Of a DNA stretch of 64,000 nt, positions 45,494 to 56,231 are shown one piece after another. The translations under genes were made by a program, and so were the position numbers. Source of the stretch: Luidia sarsii (lineage: Eukaryota > Echinodermata > Asteroidea > Paxillosida > Luidiidae); NCBI GenBank assembly GCA_949987565.1, contig OX465103.1, positions 9,463,149 through 9,527,148 on the forward strand, written 5' to 3'. The notes beneath the pieces were generated by a model. The model saw only the letters and a list, made by a program, of their open reading frames with translations, was not told the DNA's origin and ran no database searches. The number at the start of each line of letters is the position of its first letter. Position 1 is the stretch's first letter.

Positions 45494-48400
45494 CTTGTAT
45501 GGAGGCGATAAAAGGTCAATGACTATCGCTGATTTAAAGCCAACATGTGGAATTCTTTGATCAGTTTGAGTATAAAGATACCCTTTCCCCTAAAGTCACG
45601 GGATAGTAAATATTATATAAACCTCAGATATTGCTACAAAATACAAGAAACAGTAGGTGGAGGCACAGGGTATCAGTCTGGCTTTAAAACTGTATATAAG
45701 GCTGCGCCACCTGACGTAGGGGAACTTATCCTTAAGATACTTGCCTTTTCCCAGAGTTTCCCCAAGATTAAGACAATAAAAGTCGATGTGAATATCCTCA
45801 GGAACAATTGTCACTTTGTTGTTGAGAACTATTGTCTTTGTTTTGGGCGCTGGAGTCGCATCAGGCAGATTTTGGAATTCCTCTCTCTGGCTCCTTTTTA
45901 GATCGTCCAATATTTCTGGACGTAGTAAATTAGAAAAGCTACATCAGTTTCATTCGGGACGTTGAAAGTTTGAAGGGCAATTAAATTAATTGATTTCCTG
46001 ATCTTTATGAAACCAATATATCCCTTCTTTATTTTGTATTTAATATCGGGAACTTACCAGTATGAAAATCCAGTAATCGTTGGAGAATTTGTGTATGTTG
46101 AGTTTTTATTCGACGTTTGCTCCGTAAGTACGTCACGACTGACGCCACCAGTATAGCAATGGACAATAGACCGAACACACTGGGCACAGCAATGGCTATT
46201 TTTATGTGTCTCTTCAGACCCGGGTAGGTCACCTTCCCCAAGTCAAATTCCAAGTTGTTATGTCTGACCTGATATCCAAAACGAACACGAGAGGACAGTA
46301 AACACATGTCGTACTTCATCGTATACCTTGCTAATTTTAAACTAAATTTGGTATTTAGTGAATAATTGTTGTTTAAACTTAGTCAACCTACCACTGCCAT
46401 AAGAGGAAAACTTGAATCCGGTTGACCATTCTCATCCAGACCTAACGGTGCAGATGCTGGTGTCTTGCACATGAGTTTGGTTTGGTCGATGTAGGTGACG
46501 TTACACTCAGCATTACCAATGGACACATAGACTTCTCGCTCTGTGATTGCTGAATTTATTCTCTTTCCCTGAATGAAAAATTCGAACATAAAGGCAGATG
46601 TAAACATTGTTTTAAAAATGGGAAAATAAATGTGTCATACATCATTATACGCAAATGAAGACTTAGCTACAAATATAAAAGTTCATATTTTTTAGCAGGT
46701 TTTTGACTCATTAAATAGATGTTACTTGACAAAACTTGACAACCTGTCTCGATACTGCTTTTGCCTGTGAGAACAGATATTACTCTTCTAGTTCGGAAGA
46801 TCATATTTTCCTTCTGAACTGAAAAATACACAATGTAGTCTGGCTACTTGGATATTAGCTACTCACCTGATTGGCTGGCTCATCTGGAAGGTGCTTTGTC
46901 ATGGCAACCAGTGACCCTGGAATGCCATTAGGAATAAGAACCTCACCAGTCTGGTTCAGGAGCTGGGGACAAAACTCTGGTCCCTTGGATGAGCTAGACA
47001 ATTCTGCATTCTGTAGGATACAAAGTAGGTTGCTTTCACTACATCCACTGTGTTTCTACATTCTTAACTGACCTATGAGTTTCAGAATCAGGTTTGATAG
47101 CATTTCATCACATAGCTACATTTTCTTACATTTTCTCCGGCCACAATGATTTCATTCTGTACAGTGCAAGTGGGGCTATCATGTGTGCATCTGTTCTCAA
47201 ATACACACCAGTCACAGGCCCAGCGACTGCCCACACAGGATACACACCTGAAATTTACAACATTTACAAAATGTACAAAATTCACAAATAAGACTTAAGG
47301 CTACGGATAGTGGTGGTGGTACCAATAAGGATTGTAGATTTGCAGTGACACCATGTACGATAATTTCCTTTGTGAATGAGTGCGATTTGTAAGTGAGTGC
47401 GGTTCTGGAAAGAAACCCTCTAATTCTTTTTAGAATTTAACTCACTCACAAAAGAGATTATCGTACATGGTTTCACCGCAAACCTTTATTCTTTATTAAT
47501 ATTCACAAAGGTAGATATAAAAAATTATGATTTTTTTATGATTTACCAAAAAGTAATAATGAAACGTGTGTTAAATTAGTGTTTATGAAACCAGCATGAA
47601 AATGATAGAAACACAAGCATTAAACATCGACACAAAAGCATGTACATGTAGAGAACAAAATAATTAGCTTTTCCGCCGCGAACCGGAAAAGCTATTGTTT
47701 TTGTATTCTTGGGTTACACACAAGAAGGCACACTTACGAATCATGAACAGAGCACTCATAGAAGTAGAACCCTGTGTCAATAAACTTGACAGATGTTTCC
47801 GTGGAAAAGACGCTGAGTACAACTTTAACTGCATCTTCTGCAAATTTAAAAAAAATTGTAATGAAACTCCAATCATTACATCAAATAACTGCTTTTCAAT
47901 GATTAATCATTTGGACCAAGGTTAGTTAAAGAAAAGGTTCAATAATGTAAATGACTTTTAAAGAAAGATTTAATGTATTTCAAATTCTTAGTGTTTTTAC
48001 CTCCTTGTTCAATGGCTGGTATTTCGTTGCTTGTAGGAGTGACACAGTCAAGCATGTCACCATTCTTTGTAGCCTGTGATGCATATTCATCAAAGTGACA
48101 TTCATAGCTCTGGTTGGTTGCTAGATCTGGTAACTGCTGGACTATAAGTGTTCTCTGAAATCCAAATATAGAGCATGACGTCAGTGACGATGCTACCTCT
48201 TTATGGGTATATGCACATGTAATGCGGAAGTTCATAAAGGGATACTGTGATGTGTAAAAAACTGAAAGAGAACATCCAACCTAAAGACATAAATGAAATT
48301 AGGTTTTATCTTATGGCTTAATGGCACATGTATGGCCACTAATCTATGCTTTGGCTTTTACTATTAAATACCTGTTGTTCTGTGTGAGTCATAGGTAGGT

Positions 48401-51068
48401 TTTCATAAGGAGTCACAACAGTAATCTCAATACACTGTGCAGCATTGTAGGCCAACCAACGTGTAGACACATCAGGGAGGGGACAGTTAGAATACCGGGT
48501 GCACCTACAAAAGAAAAAAAAAGTCCATGGACGCTGTCGAATCATTCTGTCTGACATACAATATCGATGAGGCAAATTCATATGTAAATTCTTTAATATT
48601 TGACTTCTGATTCCTTCTATACCCATCTACGATGTGCCATAAGACGCCTGTGACGCAATACAATAAAAGTACAATGAAAATCAATAGCTCACGTTCTTTG
48701 CAGAGTGCACCAGCCACAGTAAGGGTCTCCATCCATCCCTGCATTGGTACCAATACACGTCTCACACGTTGCGTACTGATTGCAATTCTCAACACGCATC
48801 TTGATCAACTATTATAGGGAGACAATGGTAAAATATGAGAAAAGTAAAGGACATTGACCATCCAATGCCTTTTCCAAACGAGTTAAACTACCTAACTAAT
48901 ATAGTCAAATCAACATTTCTTATTCCATTTGTGATACCTTTTGTTCTGTGAGGACATGCAAAACTCCTGTTTCTTCATCAATCTTGACATCTGATAGAAC
49001 AGGACTGGAATCAAGAGGTACTTGCTCGTACAGTCTGACTGTTGTCTTACTCTCAATGTGAACCTATTAAATAACAATGAGTCCACGAATACTTTGGATA
49101 CAGAAATTAATGGAAACATGCATTATGGTTGTAAAAAGATCAAAAAGTAATTACCGTACCAGTTAATTATCAGATTAATAGATTAGATTCAGAATAATGA
49201 TTTGATTCCGCAATTTAGCAATCACCTTCAAGATTTGTCCATGTGATGTTCCTATGAAGGCCACTGTGTGGTTGACTTCTAAACTTGTAATTATTGATGT
49301 TGGCAAAGTATCTGAGACAAAAATGAAAATGAAAATGAGTTTTTGTCGATTATTTAGCAATTATCAGGCACTTAAATCATCTGTATTATTAAAAGCAAAA
49401 TATTTTCAAGGACCTTGTAGCTCCATGACAGCTATTGATGACACAGGCTGGATGCCTTTAGCATATCTATACAGTTGTATCTTCATAGAATCATTTGTGT
49501 AAGGGTAGCACAAGTAATGGTCCACCAAAGGGATCTTTGGAGAAAACAAAATTTAGCATTGAAGGTTAAAAAGACACTCAAAACCTGAAATAAGATTTCT
49601 TTCCCTTCAAGTGTGCATATTTAAAGGTGACATATCATTCATGACTTGATACAAATTGTAAGCTGAAGGGCAATTTAAAATTAATAATTGAACATTTAAC
49701 CAAATAACCTTTAAAGTTCGCACCCTAGAAGACATTTTTTATCTTTTACTTATTACTTACAGGAAAGCTTCCACAAAAGGAGTTCTTGAGATGAAGTCAT
49801 CTCCATCCTGATATAATGATGACCACAGTTCTGAATTCAATTGGTGTTGTTTTGCGATGCCAAAATCTTAATCCAGAAAGAGCTTTCGTAAAGAGTGCAC
49901 TATATATGGATGCTTCATCTCCTATACTTACACTATGGCCGCTACAGAAGGAATTCACAAATTGTGATGCCTCATAGTCAGGATTGCCGTCCTGAATACA
50001 GCCCCATACTGCTTCTCTGAAACCATCCAAGATATTCCTCATCCTGTACACACACAATGCTGACTGGTCACTAGGCACGATACTACTCCCATCACTTCCA
50101 TCATTCTTGGCAAACACAGCATATAGCACCTTCTCATCAGCATCTAAGCCTAATGATGCAGCAAGATCAGAGCCTGCTGGTCCTAAGTGAGCAGCTTGTA
50201 CCAAGTTGTATGTACTGCCATCTGATCCACTGCACTCCAAGCTGATCTCAGTGTAGGAATCCATGTTGTCTGGGTGGTTTTGGCACATTCTATTTATTTT
50301 AGACACATAGGTGTCAGGTGGAGACATTTTCTGTGTTGTTACAAAGTATGTGAATTCAAATGAATATAGAGAGTCATCAAATGAAGTGACATACTTGACG
50401 AGGAATTCTCCTTCACTCAATTCAATAGCATTAGCATCAGGAACACTATTTGACAAAATGTCACTGCCTTCTAGTGGCCTTCTCGTCAAAGGAAAAAAAG
50501 CTAGTTCAGTATTTTCTTCAAGCACAGATACAGCCACATACAAATAATCTTCATCCTCTCTTCGTCCAACCAAGCTAACAGTTGCCACATCTCCTTCTCC
50601 AGCAACTTCATGATCAGGTTCATCTAATACTTGAGCAATGCTGCTTAAGCTCCGCACCTGGCATGTACCCATGTACTCACTGCCACAAGTGATCAATCTG
50701 CTGCCATCAACAATAGCATGAACAACTAGTATCTTGTTATAGTTTGAGTTAAGACGACACTCTGCATCTGTTTGCTCTGCCTCACAGGTTGTGGCATTCT
50801 GTATTCCTTGCAACTCAGCTGTCAAATGATACAACCAATTGACACCTCCAACATAAACCTCATCACCATTCAAGACAAAGTGGTTGAATTTTGACAAGCG
50901 TCTCTGTATTTCTCGATCAAAGATATCAGGATTATCAAAGCTGGCCAACTCATAGACTGAGAGATCTCCTTGCCATTCAGCTGATGTGATACAAAGATGC
51001 AGATATAGGATGACCAATGCTAGGCTTGCTGTCTTTGCCATACTGTCATGCCTTCTACGAATGATCAT
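43369..51068 (-). CDS. Plexin-like receptor tyrosine kinase (19 coding exons, complete)
   Basis: This is a single-pass receptor whose ectodomain is plexin-like and whose inside is a tyrosine kinase. Coding exons (minus): 49932-51068, 49414-49534, 49226-49311, 48938-49063, 48693-48808, 48372-48504, 48001-48154, 47738-47837, 47130-47247, 46867-47010, 46388-46568, 46058-46330, 45745-45915, 45413-45493, 45070-45248, 44715-44830, 44254-44416, 43972-44108, 43369-43690. All phases join to 1285 residues. Order: signal peptide to ~31, Sema ~45-490, PSI ~497-537, plexin-type TIG ~548-650, second PSI ~652-686, TIG ~700-848, membrane helix ~849-872, kinase ~946-1208, tail. The Met/Ron family has Sema-PSI-TIG but only one PSI; plexins have the CSVH-x-SC PSI2 seen here but carry a RasGAP. 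The kinase belongs to the Met/Axl clade. It likely signals from an extracellular ligand to SH2 adaptors. Joining to one mRNA is inferred, but the phase agreement across 18 introns is strong. Confidence 0.85.
45494..45744 (-). other. GC-AG intron inside the glycine loop
   Basis: The exon 45745-45915 ends AAAAG and is followed on the minus strand by GCAAGTATC rather than GT. The next exon begins after CATACAAG at 45493. The join is phase 1 and gives LGKG|AFGRV. GC-AG introns with a strong AG|GCAAGT donor are a known minor class, sometimes alternatively used. Confidence 0.75.
46058..46330 (-). CDS. Membrane-spanning exon of the plexin-like receptor
   Basis: This exon encodes the last part of the membrane-proximal TIG domain ([19 protein letters not shown]), then a hydrophobic helix ([20 protein letters not shown]) and the stop-transfer basics YLRSKRR. 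The acceptor is placed at TTAAAATTAG|CAAGG (46330), because the nearer TATCAG|GTCAG would create a stop in the required phase. This choice is decided by phase, not by splice-site strength. Confidence 0.8.
47130..47247 (-). CDS. Second PSI domain exon (plexin type)
   Basis: Together with the end of the exon before it (CSVHDS), this encodes C-V-S-C then [14 protein letters not shown] and SPTC. The Cys spacing and the CSVH-x-SC...C-x-WC...CTHD pattern are those of plexin PSI2. The following exon (46867-47010) continues plexin-like with FCPQLLN and VLIPNGIPG. Met and Ron lack this domain, so it is the strongest evidence that the ectodomain is a plexin-type one. Confidence 0.85.
47320..47490. repeat. 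Foldback element in a receptor intron
   Basis: TTTGCAGTGACACCATGTAC then GATAATTTC at 47340-47375 pairs with its complement GATTATCGTACATGGTTTCA followed by CCGCAAA at 47455-47485. GTGAGTGCG/CTCACTCAC words extend the arms inward. Related arm words occur near 30540 and 42950. Looks like a short non-autonomous inverted-repeat element. Confidence 0.6.
48693..48808 (-). CDS. First PSI domain exon
   Basis: This encodes [18 protein letters not shown] and then [11 protein letters not shown]. The order C-x5-C-x2-C followed by D-P-x-CGWC is the PSI signature just after a Sema propeller. The next exon (48372-48504) closes it with [10 protein letters not shown]. Confidence 0.85.
49761..49810 (-). other. 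Possible alternative or decayed duplicate of the exon end
   Basis: Within the first Sema intron, AACTCCTTTTGTGGAAGC then TTTCCT|GTAAGT mirrors AATTCCTTCTGTAGCGGC then CATAGT|GTAAGT at the end of the preceding exon. Both encode Asn-Ser-Phe-Cys in the same phase with synonymous changes. The words CAGGATGG and CAGGACGG before them also match. A 24-base micro-exon (49761-49784) would keep the reading frame. The longer version from 49807 would not fit the next exon's phase. Confidence 0.4.
49932..51068 (-). CDS. Large 5' exon: signal peptide and most of the Sema propeller
   Basis: One 379-codon exon encodes the start of the receptor. It resembles the large exon 2 of vertebrate MET in encoding about 400 residues from the start codon. 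The start is taken at 51068 (MIIRRRHDS). A downstream Met at 51041 ([15 protein letters not shown]) also gives a good signal peptide, cleaved near ITSA. The region upstream has a splice acceptor (TTTTTCGTAG at 51091), so an untranslated exon lies further right and the Met at 51131 is probably intronic. Plexin-type Sema words are [76 protein letters not shown] and SALCVYRM. The donor AT-AGT|GTAAGTATAGG at 49932 is strong. A clearly similar but shorter sequence with its own donor follows inside the intron. Confidence 0.85.
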
Positions 51069-51090
51069 GGTGACCGCGTATGTGTAGTCT

Positions 51091-54082
51091 CTACGAAAAA
51101 TACAGACAAGTTTGAGTGAATACAAATTCAAAGGGAGAATTCAGAGGAGAAGCGATACACACTTCAATAGAATACACGTAAATTTGCATTTAGCAAGCCT
51201 ATAGTTTCAACTGCAATGTCTACACATGCAGTGCCGATTTCTTACCTTTTATTCAAATTTGAGACGTTTTCCCCACAAACTTTCGCAAAAGGATAGCAAA
51301 ACCGTCTACAAGAGTCAGCATATGGAGCGTCATATGTTCCGTAGCTGAAAACATTTATGTGCAACTGCTAACGTGAGCAGTCAAATCACTCTGTCAGTCA
51401 TTTCCCGCACTTGCCTACAACCACAAGTTTCCAAAATATGTCAGAGAACGAGTGAATTACTTTGTATAGAGACATTGACTAGTAGCCTGACCTCAGAGAA
51501 ACCTCACCGAGGAATATTTGTTGCAAGAATTTCCTGATCAAATTGCAAACATTTTCGAGTGGAAACCACTTCATCCCATCGAATTGTGTACTTTAAGTTT
51601 GCGAAAGGTACTTCCTTTTCCAACACACTGGTGAGTGCCAGCCTATTGTCGAATGACTATGTTTTGAAGTACAGCTGACATGGTAAAGGTCATTGTGTTA
51701 CTGCGTGTACGGATTAAAAAAGGGGCTGGACGAGATGGTTGGTTTCCCTCCCGATGTTTATTACATACGAGTCGGTGGAACTGCAAACAGAATAAATGAT
51801 CGAAAAAATACAACGAAATAATAATACATTTACCACAGTTGATTATACAAGAATGTACTACGTAGGGCAATAACAAAGGAGCTATATTTTATGAAATAAA
51901 ACATGGCAGCCTGTACAGACTATATTGCGATACTGCGAGCGCAGTTGTCTGTTGCTTACAAGATGCAACTAAAGTACGACTAATAATTATACAACTATTT
52001 AATCCGCTAATAAAACGACATTACTCAATTCTTCAGAGATCAGATATAAAGTGGACTTTAGGTGTGCGATAAGGTTTGCCCGAAACACGCAGTACAAGAT
52101 CATTATTTTGCTGATTATACGGGGGTGTTATGGTGTTCACAGTGGGTCACAGGGGTCTACTGCGTCATTCCGGGGTGCTACAAGGGCCGGGGTGAATGCA
52201 TACAGGCCCATTAAAACCAATAAACATCAATGACGGATTATAAGAGGTACTGGATATACATGCAGTGTGATGGTTACACTCAATGACAAATTACTGAACT
52301 TTCAAATCGGGAGGGGCGAGGCAAGGTGCCTCCGTCCCCGAAAAGACAAACGCGTCAATACTCAAGAGACCAATTTATCAGAAAAGGGGGCCGTCCATAT
52401 ACGTTTCTACATGTATATTACGGAACAGATGGATCAACTTACAGATGAATAAAGTAGATTAGACATAGCTGTAATACAATTTTACTCCAAATGTCAGGCC
52501 GAAGGGAGGTGGCCCGCGATCTTTGTTGCTCCGACACAAATGAATTGAAATCTGGCGGGAACCCTCCAACAAAGGAGGGGGTAGGTGTACAAACAGGTGA
52601 ATGATGGATTAAGCGTCTCCCAGTTTACATACATTTGAATAACTTATTTCACACACAATAAACTTTATCGGCGGTGATAACTCATTGTATTACATGTACT
52701 ATATGCGTCAGTACATGTACAAGTAGGAAACTCAATGATAACCCACGACACACAGTGTATAGCCAAGTCTAGAATGTAAACAGGACTGCATTGTGCTGGT
52801 CATGACCCCTGACAGGTTTCATTATTTGTCATGGAATGCGCGTCGTTCATTGGTGGAGTTCTGTGAAACGTCATGAATATATTTCTGGTCACGGTTTCCA
52901 AAACCGTTCCAGGGGAGGAATATAAATGTAGTCCCAGAGATTGGGATTGTATTCAACTCACGCATAGACTAGACTTTATGATTGTACCATTTCCTTATTA
53001 CACAATGCGAGTGAAGTAGTTGTTTTGTAGCCCATGCACAGTTATACCGCACGCCCTCATAGAACGGAATCCATGAGGACGTGCAACTTCAATCAAATGG
53101 TTTGGCCATTCTCCAAACAAGGACACACTAACTCATTTCAGACATTACATTTCGCCTTTCATTAACCTATCTGCACACGGAAGCCCCATTAATAGTTTTT
53201 AGTTACTGTCTTGCGAGTACTGAATATTTCGGATATTTTCCAGACGTCTTGTACACATTTTGATCTTAATTTATTCTTATTGGACATACTGTTCTGATGT
53301 TAAATGTAGATAGCCCAGAACACATACAAATAGGGTTACAGCAACTAGCATTTTGTTCGAGAAGACTACACAAAATAATTCAAATGACTGTCAAAGACCA
53401 ATTCAGATGACACTTTCAGTGGATACCAAACACGGTGAGAGTAATTTTGAAATAGTGAGATTTCACAAATTGTTTGGTTTTCTGACCAAAAATGTCAGTT
53501 TTATATCAGATTCACACTTTTTTCTTCAAATTCCTCAACCAAATCACCACAACTACGTTTTTACCGCACTTTCCACAGGAAAAAGCTGATTTGTTAAGCT
53601 CAGTTCACAAAAACTAGACAAAAAACCTAAATTTTAAAAAGGATGTACATTTGTGTATCTTTGACTTTTCTGCACAAAAAGTAAAACAGACTTATCTTAC
53701 GAACGATTTCACGGTAAAATCTAGTATTTAAACAAAACGATTAAAGAAGTCAGAAAAACAGATTAAAATACGTCTCGAATTGAAACGCGCCACCGTATTT
53801 CACATCGAAAACAAATAAAACAATTTTAATGAAGATCTGCCCAACGATTTTCGAACATAATTCCCAAGAATTAATAACACACAGTTAATTCTGAATGTTT
53901 ATTTCAGAAAAAGAGTAAAATAAAGTAAAAAAGTAAAATTCCGAAATTTTTTCGCGATCAAAGACGGCAGGGACACACATATTTGACTGGATCATGGAGC
54001 TGTAATTGGAAAGTTAACATTTTGGATGAAAAAGTGGATTAAATCTTTCATTTTTTCCAGCCCCTTACAATTATCATTGAAT
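51091..54082. other. Upstream region of the receptor gene
   Basis: It probably contains the receptor's 5' untranslated exon(s) and promoter, which I cannot place. Open frames at 51643-51876 (-), 52051-52233 (+) and 52267-52452 (+) have no recognisable motif. No repeats of note. Confidence 0.4.
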
Positions 54083-54094
54083 TCATGAATCACT

Positions 54095-54752
54095 CCCCTC
54101 ACGGAATGGAAGTCCTACAATTGTAGGACGTCCATTCGCCTCGCGGAATGGAAGTCCTACAATTGTAGGACGTCCATTCGCCTCACGGAATGGAAGTCCT
54201 ACAATTGTAGGACGTCCATTCGCCGCCCGGAATGGACGTCCTACAATTGTAGGACGTCCATTCGCCTCCCGGAATGGAAGTCCTACAATTGTAGGACGTC
54301 CATTCGCCGCCCGGAATGGACGTCCTACAATTGTAGGACGTCCATTCGCCTCCCGGAATGGAAGTCCTACAATTGTAGGACGTCCATTCGCCTCCCGGAA
54401 TGGAAGTCCTACAATTGTAGGACTTCCATTCCGGGAGGCGAATGGAAGTCCTACAATTGTAGGACGTCCATTCGCCTCCCGGAATGGAAGTCCTACAATT
54501 GTAGGACGTCCATTCGCCTCCCGGAATGGAAGTCCTACAATTGTAGGACGTCCATTCGCCTCCCGGAATGGAAGTCCTACAATTGTAGGACGTCCATTCG
54601 CCTCGCGGAATGGAAGTCCTACAATTGTAGGACGTCCATTCGCCTCGCGGAATGGAAGTCCTACAATTGTAGGACGTCCATTCGCCTCCCGGAATGGAAG
54701 TCCTACAATTGTAGGACGTCCATTCGCCTCGCTGAATGGAAGTCCGTTAGTC
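54095..54752. repeat. 42-bp hairpin minisatellite with one inverted unit
   Basis: About 15 tandem units of 42 bp each contain the perfect 18-bp palindrome GTCCTACAATTGTAGGAC between GGAATGGA and TCCATTCG, so each unit is itself an imperfect hairpin. Units vary only in CCTCC/CCTCG/CCGCC and AGTCC/CGTCC. Near 54421-54450 one unit is in the opposite sense, making a perfect 64-bp palindrome (54383-54446). The minus strand reads as a 231-codon frame repeating a 14-residue unit (REANGRPTIVGLPF). It lacks any flanking splice or gene context and is best seen as a repeat artefact. Confidence 0.95.
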
Positions 54753-54779
54753 CGTCCATTTTTTTTAAACATCCTCATT

Positions 54780-55210
54780 CCTAATTATTCAACAAAAAAC
54801 TTTCATAATAGCCAAACAAAAAACCTTTATAAGAAGCCAGTATCCTTATATTTTAACACTATTATGTGCTCACTGCATAAAGCTTTGGTACGATCAGAGC
54901 ACCCTTTCTGAGAAGCCAGCTTTCCTACTTACTGAATAAGATACCAGTGTGCGCGCTGTACAAAGCTTTGGTACGAGGGGTGCCAATTGCCACCCTTTAT
55001 AATTATAAGAAAACAGGCATCCTAATCACTGGATAACAAGATAAGCATTATGTGCGCGCTGTACAATGCTTGGGTACGAGAGGTGCCAATCGGCAGCCTT
55101 CATTAGAAGCCTGTCATCTTAAACAAGTAGGGTTTGAAGGTTGCACGAGCACAAGCTATCAACTGTCCGTATTACATCTTAAGTATACAAGTAGAACCAA
55201 TTGGGTATTT
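54780..55210. other. Short internal near-duplicates, no gene
   Basis: AAGCTTTGGTACGA / AATGCTTGGGTACGAG and GTGCCAAT words recur three times with a spacing of roughly 80-110 bases (54880, 54963, 55064). This is a degenerate repeat of low copy number. Confidence 0.45.
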
Positions 55211-55214
55211 AGAA

Positions 55215-55510
55215 TAATGGGAAGGAGGGATGCCAGGACGTTTCTTCACACGTCCATAATTTATGGGGTGAGCGGGCTTTCTCCACTGCTGGTCCTACCC
55301 TGTGGAATGTTCTTTCTCAGGAAGTCCGTAGTATGTCCTCCATATCGGATTTCAAACCCTCTCTCAAAACATATGTGTTCGATCATAGTTTTCCTAATTA
55401 ATAGTATTATGTAGTCTTTTCTTTGATTCTGTATAATGTTGTTAAGCGCCTTGAGCGTCTTTGCAAACGGATTCTGGCGCTCTAGAAATGTGATCTGATT
55501 TTAAGTCATA
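55215..55510 (+). mobile_element. 3' end of a LINE (non-LTR retrotransposon)
   Basis: In the plus-strand frame 55267-55401 the protein reads ERAFSTAGPTLWNVL, then FKPSLKTYVFDHSFPN and a stop. FST-AGP-x-LWN-x-LP and FK-x-x-LK are the usual C-terminus of CR1/L2-like ORF2 proteins. The 3' tail TTAAGCGCCTTGAGCGTCTT followed by GGATTCTGGCGCTCTAGAAA is the typical hairpin-like LINE end (AGCGCCTTGAGC...GGCGCT). The element is heavily 5'-truncated, as usual for LINE copies, and no target duplication was confirmed. Confidence 0.8.
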
Positions 55511-56230
55511 TTAAGACGTGAATATTACTCCGATGGAATCTAGTAACTTCTGAGCTGATAGCGACAGGGCCTAGGTGGGACAGCTACGCCACGCTGTTGC
55601 GACCCTCTTCCGTGGAAGCCATTCCCCCATAATCTGTGTAGAGATTAGAGAATAGATACCGGTACATGTACATTGCTTTTTAATGATCAAAACAATCTAC
55701 AACAAGACAGAGCAACAGAATGACCAAACAAACTGCCCCTCTCTGGTTTCAGTTGCTGCATTTCTTGTTTTGCTCTTTGATTTGCAATAGTTTTGAGATG
55801 GTTAGACTACAACATCCACGTCTGTATATACTCATTTCGTATCAAACTGACTGGTCACACTGGCCATGTGCAGTAGCATCGGAGTGGTTGTGAGTTTGTG
55901 TATATTGATGATACACTATAGGCAGAATGATATTCTAAAATGAAGTACATGTACATTTTCATAGTCCCAGGGTTAGGGCAATTAACATTGGAGTTGAGTA
56001 TAAAGGGTTGTGCTATTTCTTGGACATTGCCGGATAAGCGACCGTGGTGTGGAAAGGTCCGTCTCTATTTACCGGTCAATTGATGTAGTATACACATGTA
56101 TATGGTGCCGCTGTGACCCGGCGACATTCAGATATCCGTGCCAAACGAGTTATATCCGAATGAGAATCTTACAAGTAAATGGGCGTCTTCGTTACCACTT
56201 TACATAATGAATCGACAAGAATCTTAATTA
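55511..56230. other. No recognisable gene
   Basis: Unique-looking AT-rich sequence. Nothing is supported. Confidence 0.4.
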
Positions 56231-56231
56231 A

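Noticed and set aside
46260..46275. Splice acceptor TATCAG|GTCAG for the membrane exon
   Set aside because: In the required phase it creates GGT CAG ACA TAA, a stop; the upstream acceptor at 46331 keeps the TIG strands and the frame.
49761..49807. In-frame 47-base exon (reading [11 protein letters not shown]) between the first two Sema exons
   Set aside because: It would end in phase 2, while the next exon must start in phase 0; using it shifts the frame into a stop.
49797..49931. Reading the large Sema exon straight through to its stop at 49797
   Set aside because: The strong GTAAGTAT donor at 49931 and phase-0 joining to 49534 restore Sema homology; the read-through tail has none.
43369..51068. 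Naming the receptor simply MET
   Set aside because: The kinase shares features with Met and Axl alike, and the second plexin-type PSI is absent from Met, so a symbol would overstate the identity.
51643..51876. Possible 5' exon of the receptor or a separate small gene
   Set aside because: No signal peptide, motif or donor/acceptor pair that joins in phase to 51068 could be demonstrated.
54083..54778. 231-codon minus-strand open frame with a 14-residue repeat
   Set aside because: It is produced by the 42-bp hairpin minisatellite. The frame starts and ends at the array borders, and the opposite frames are also nearly open.
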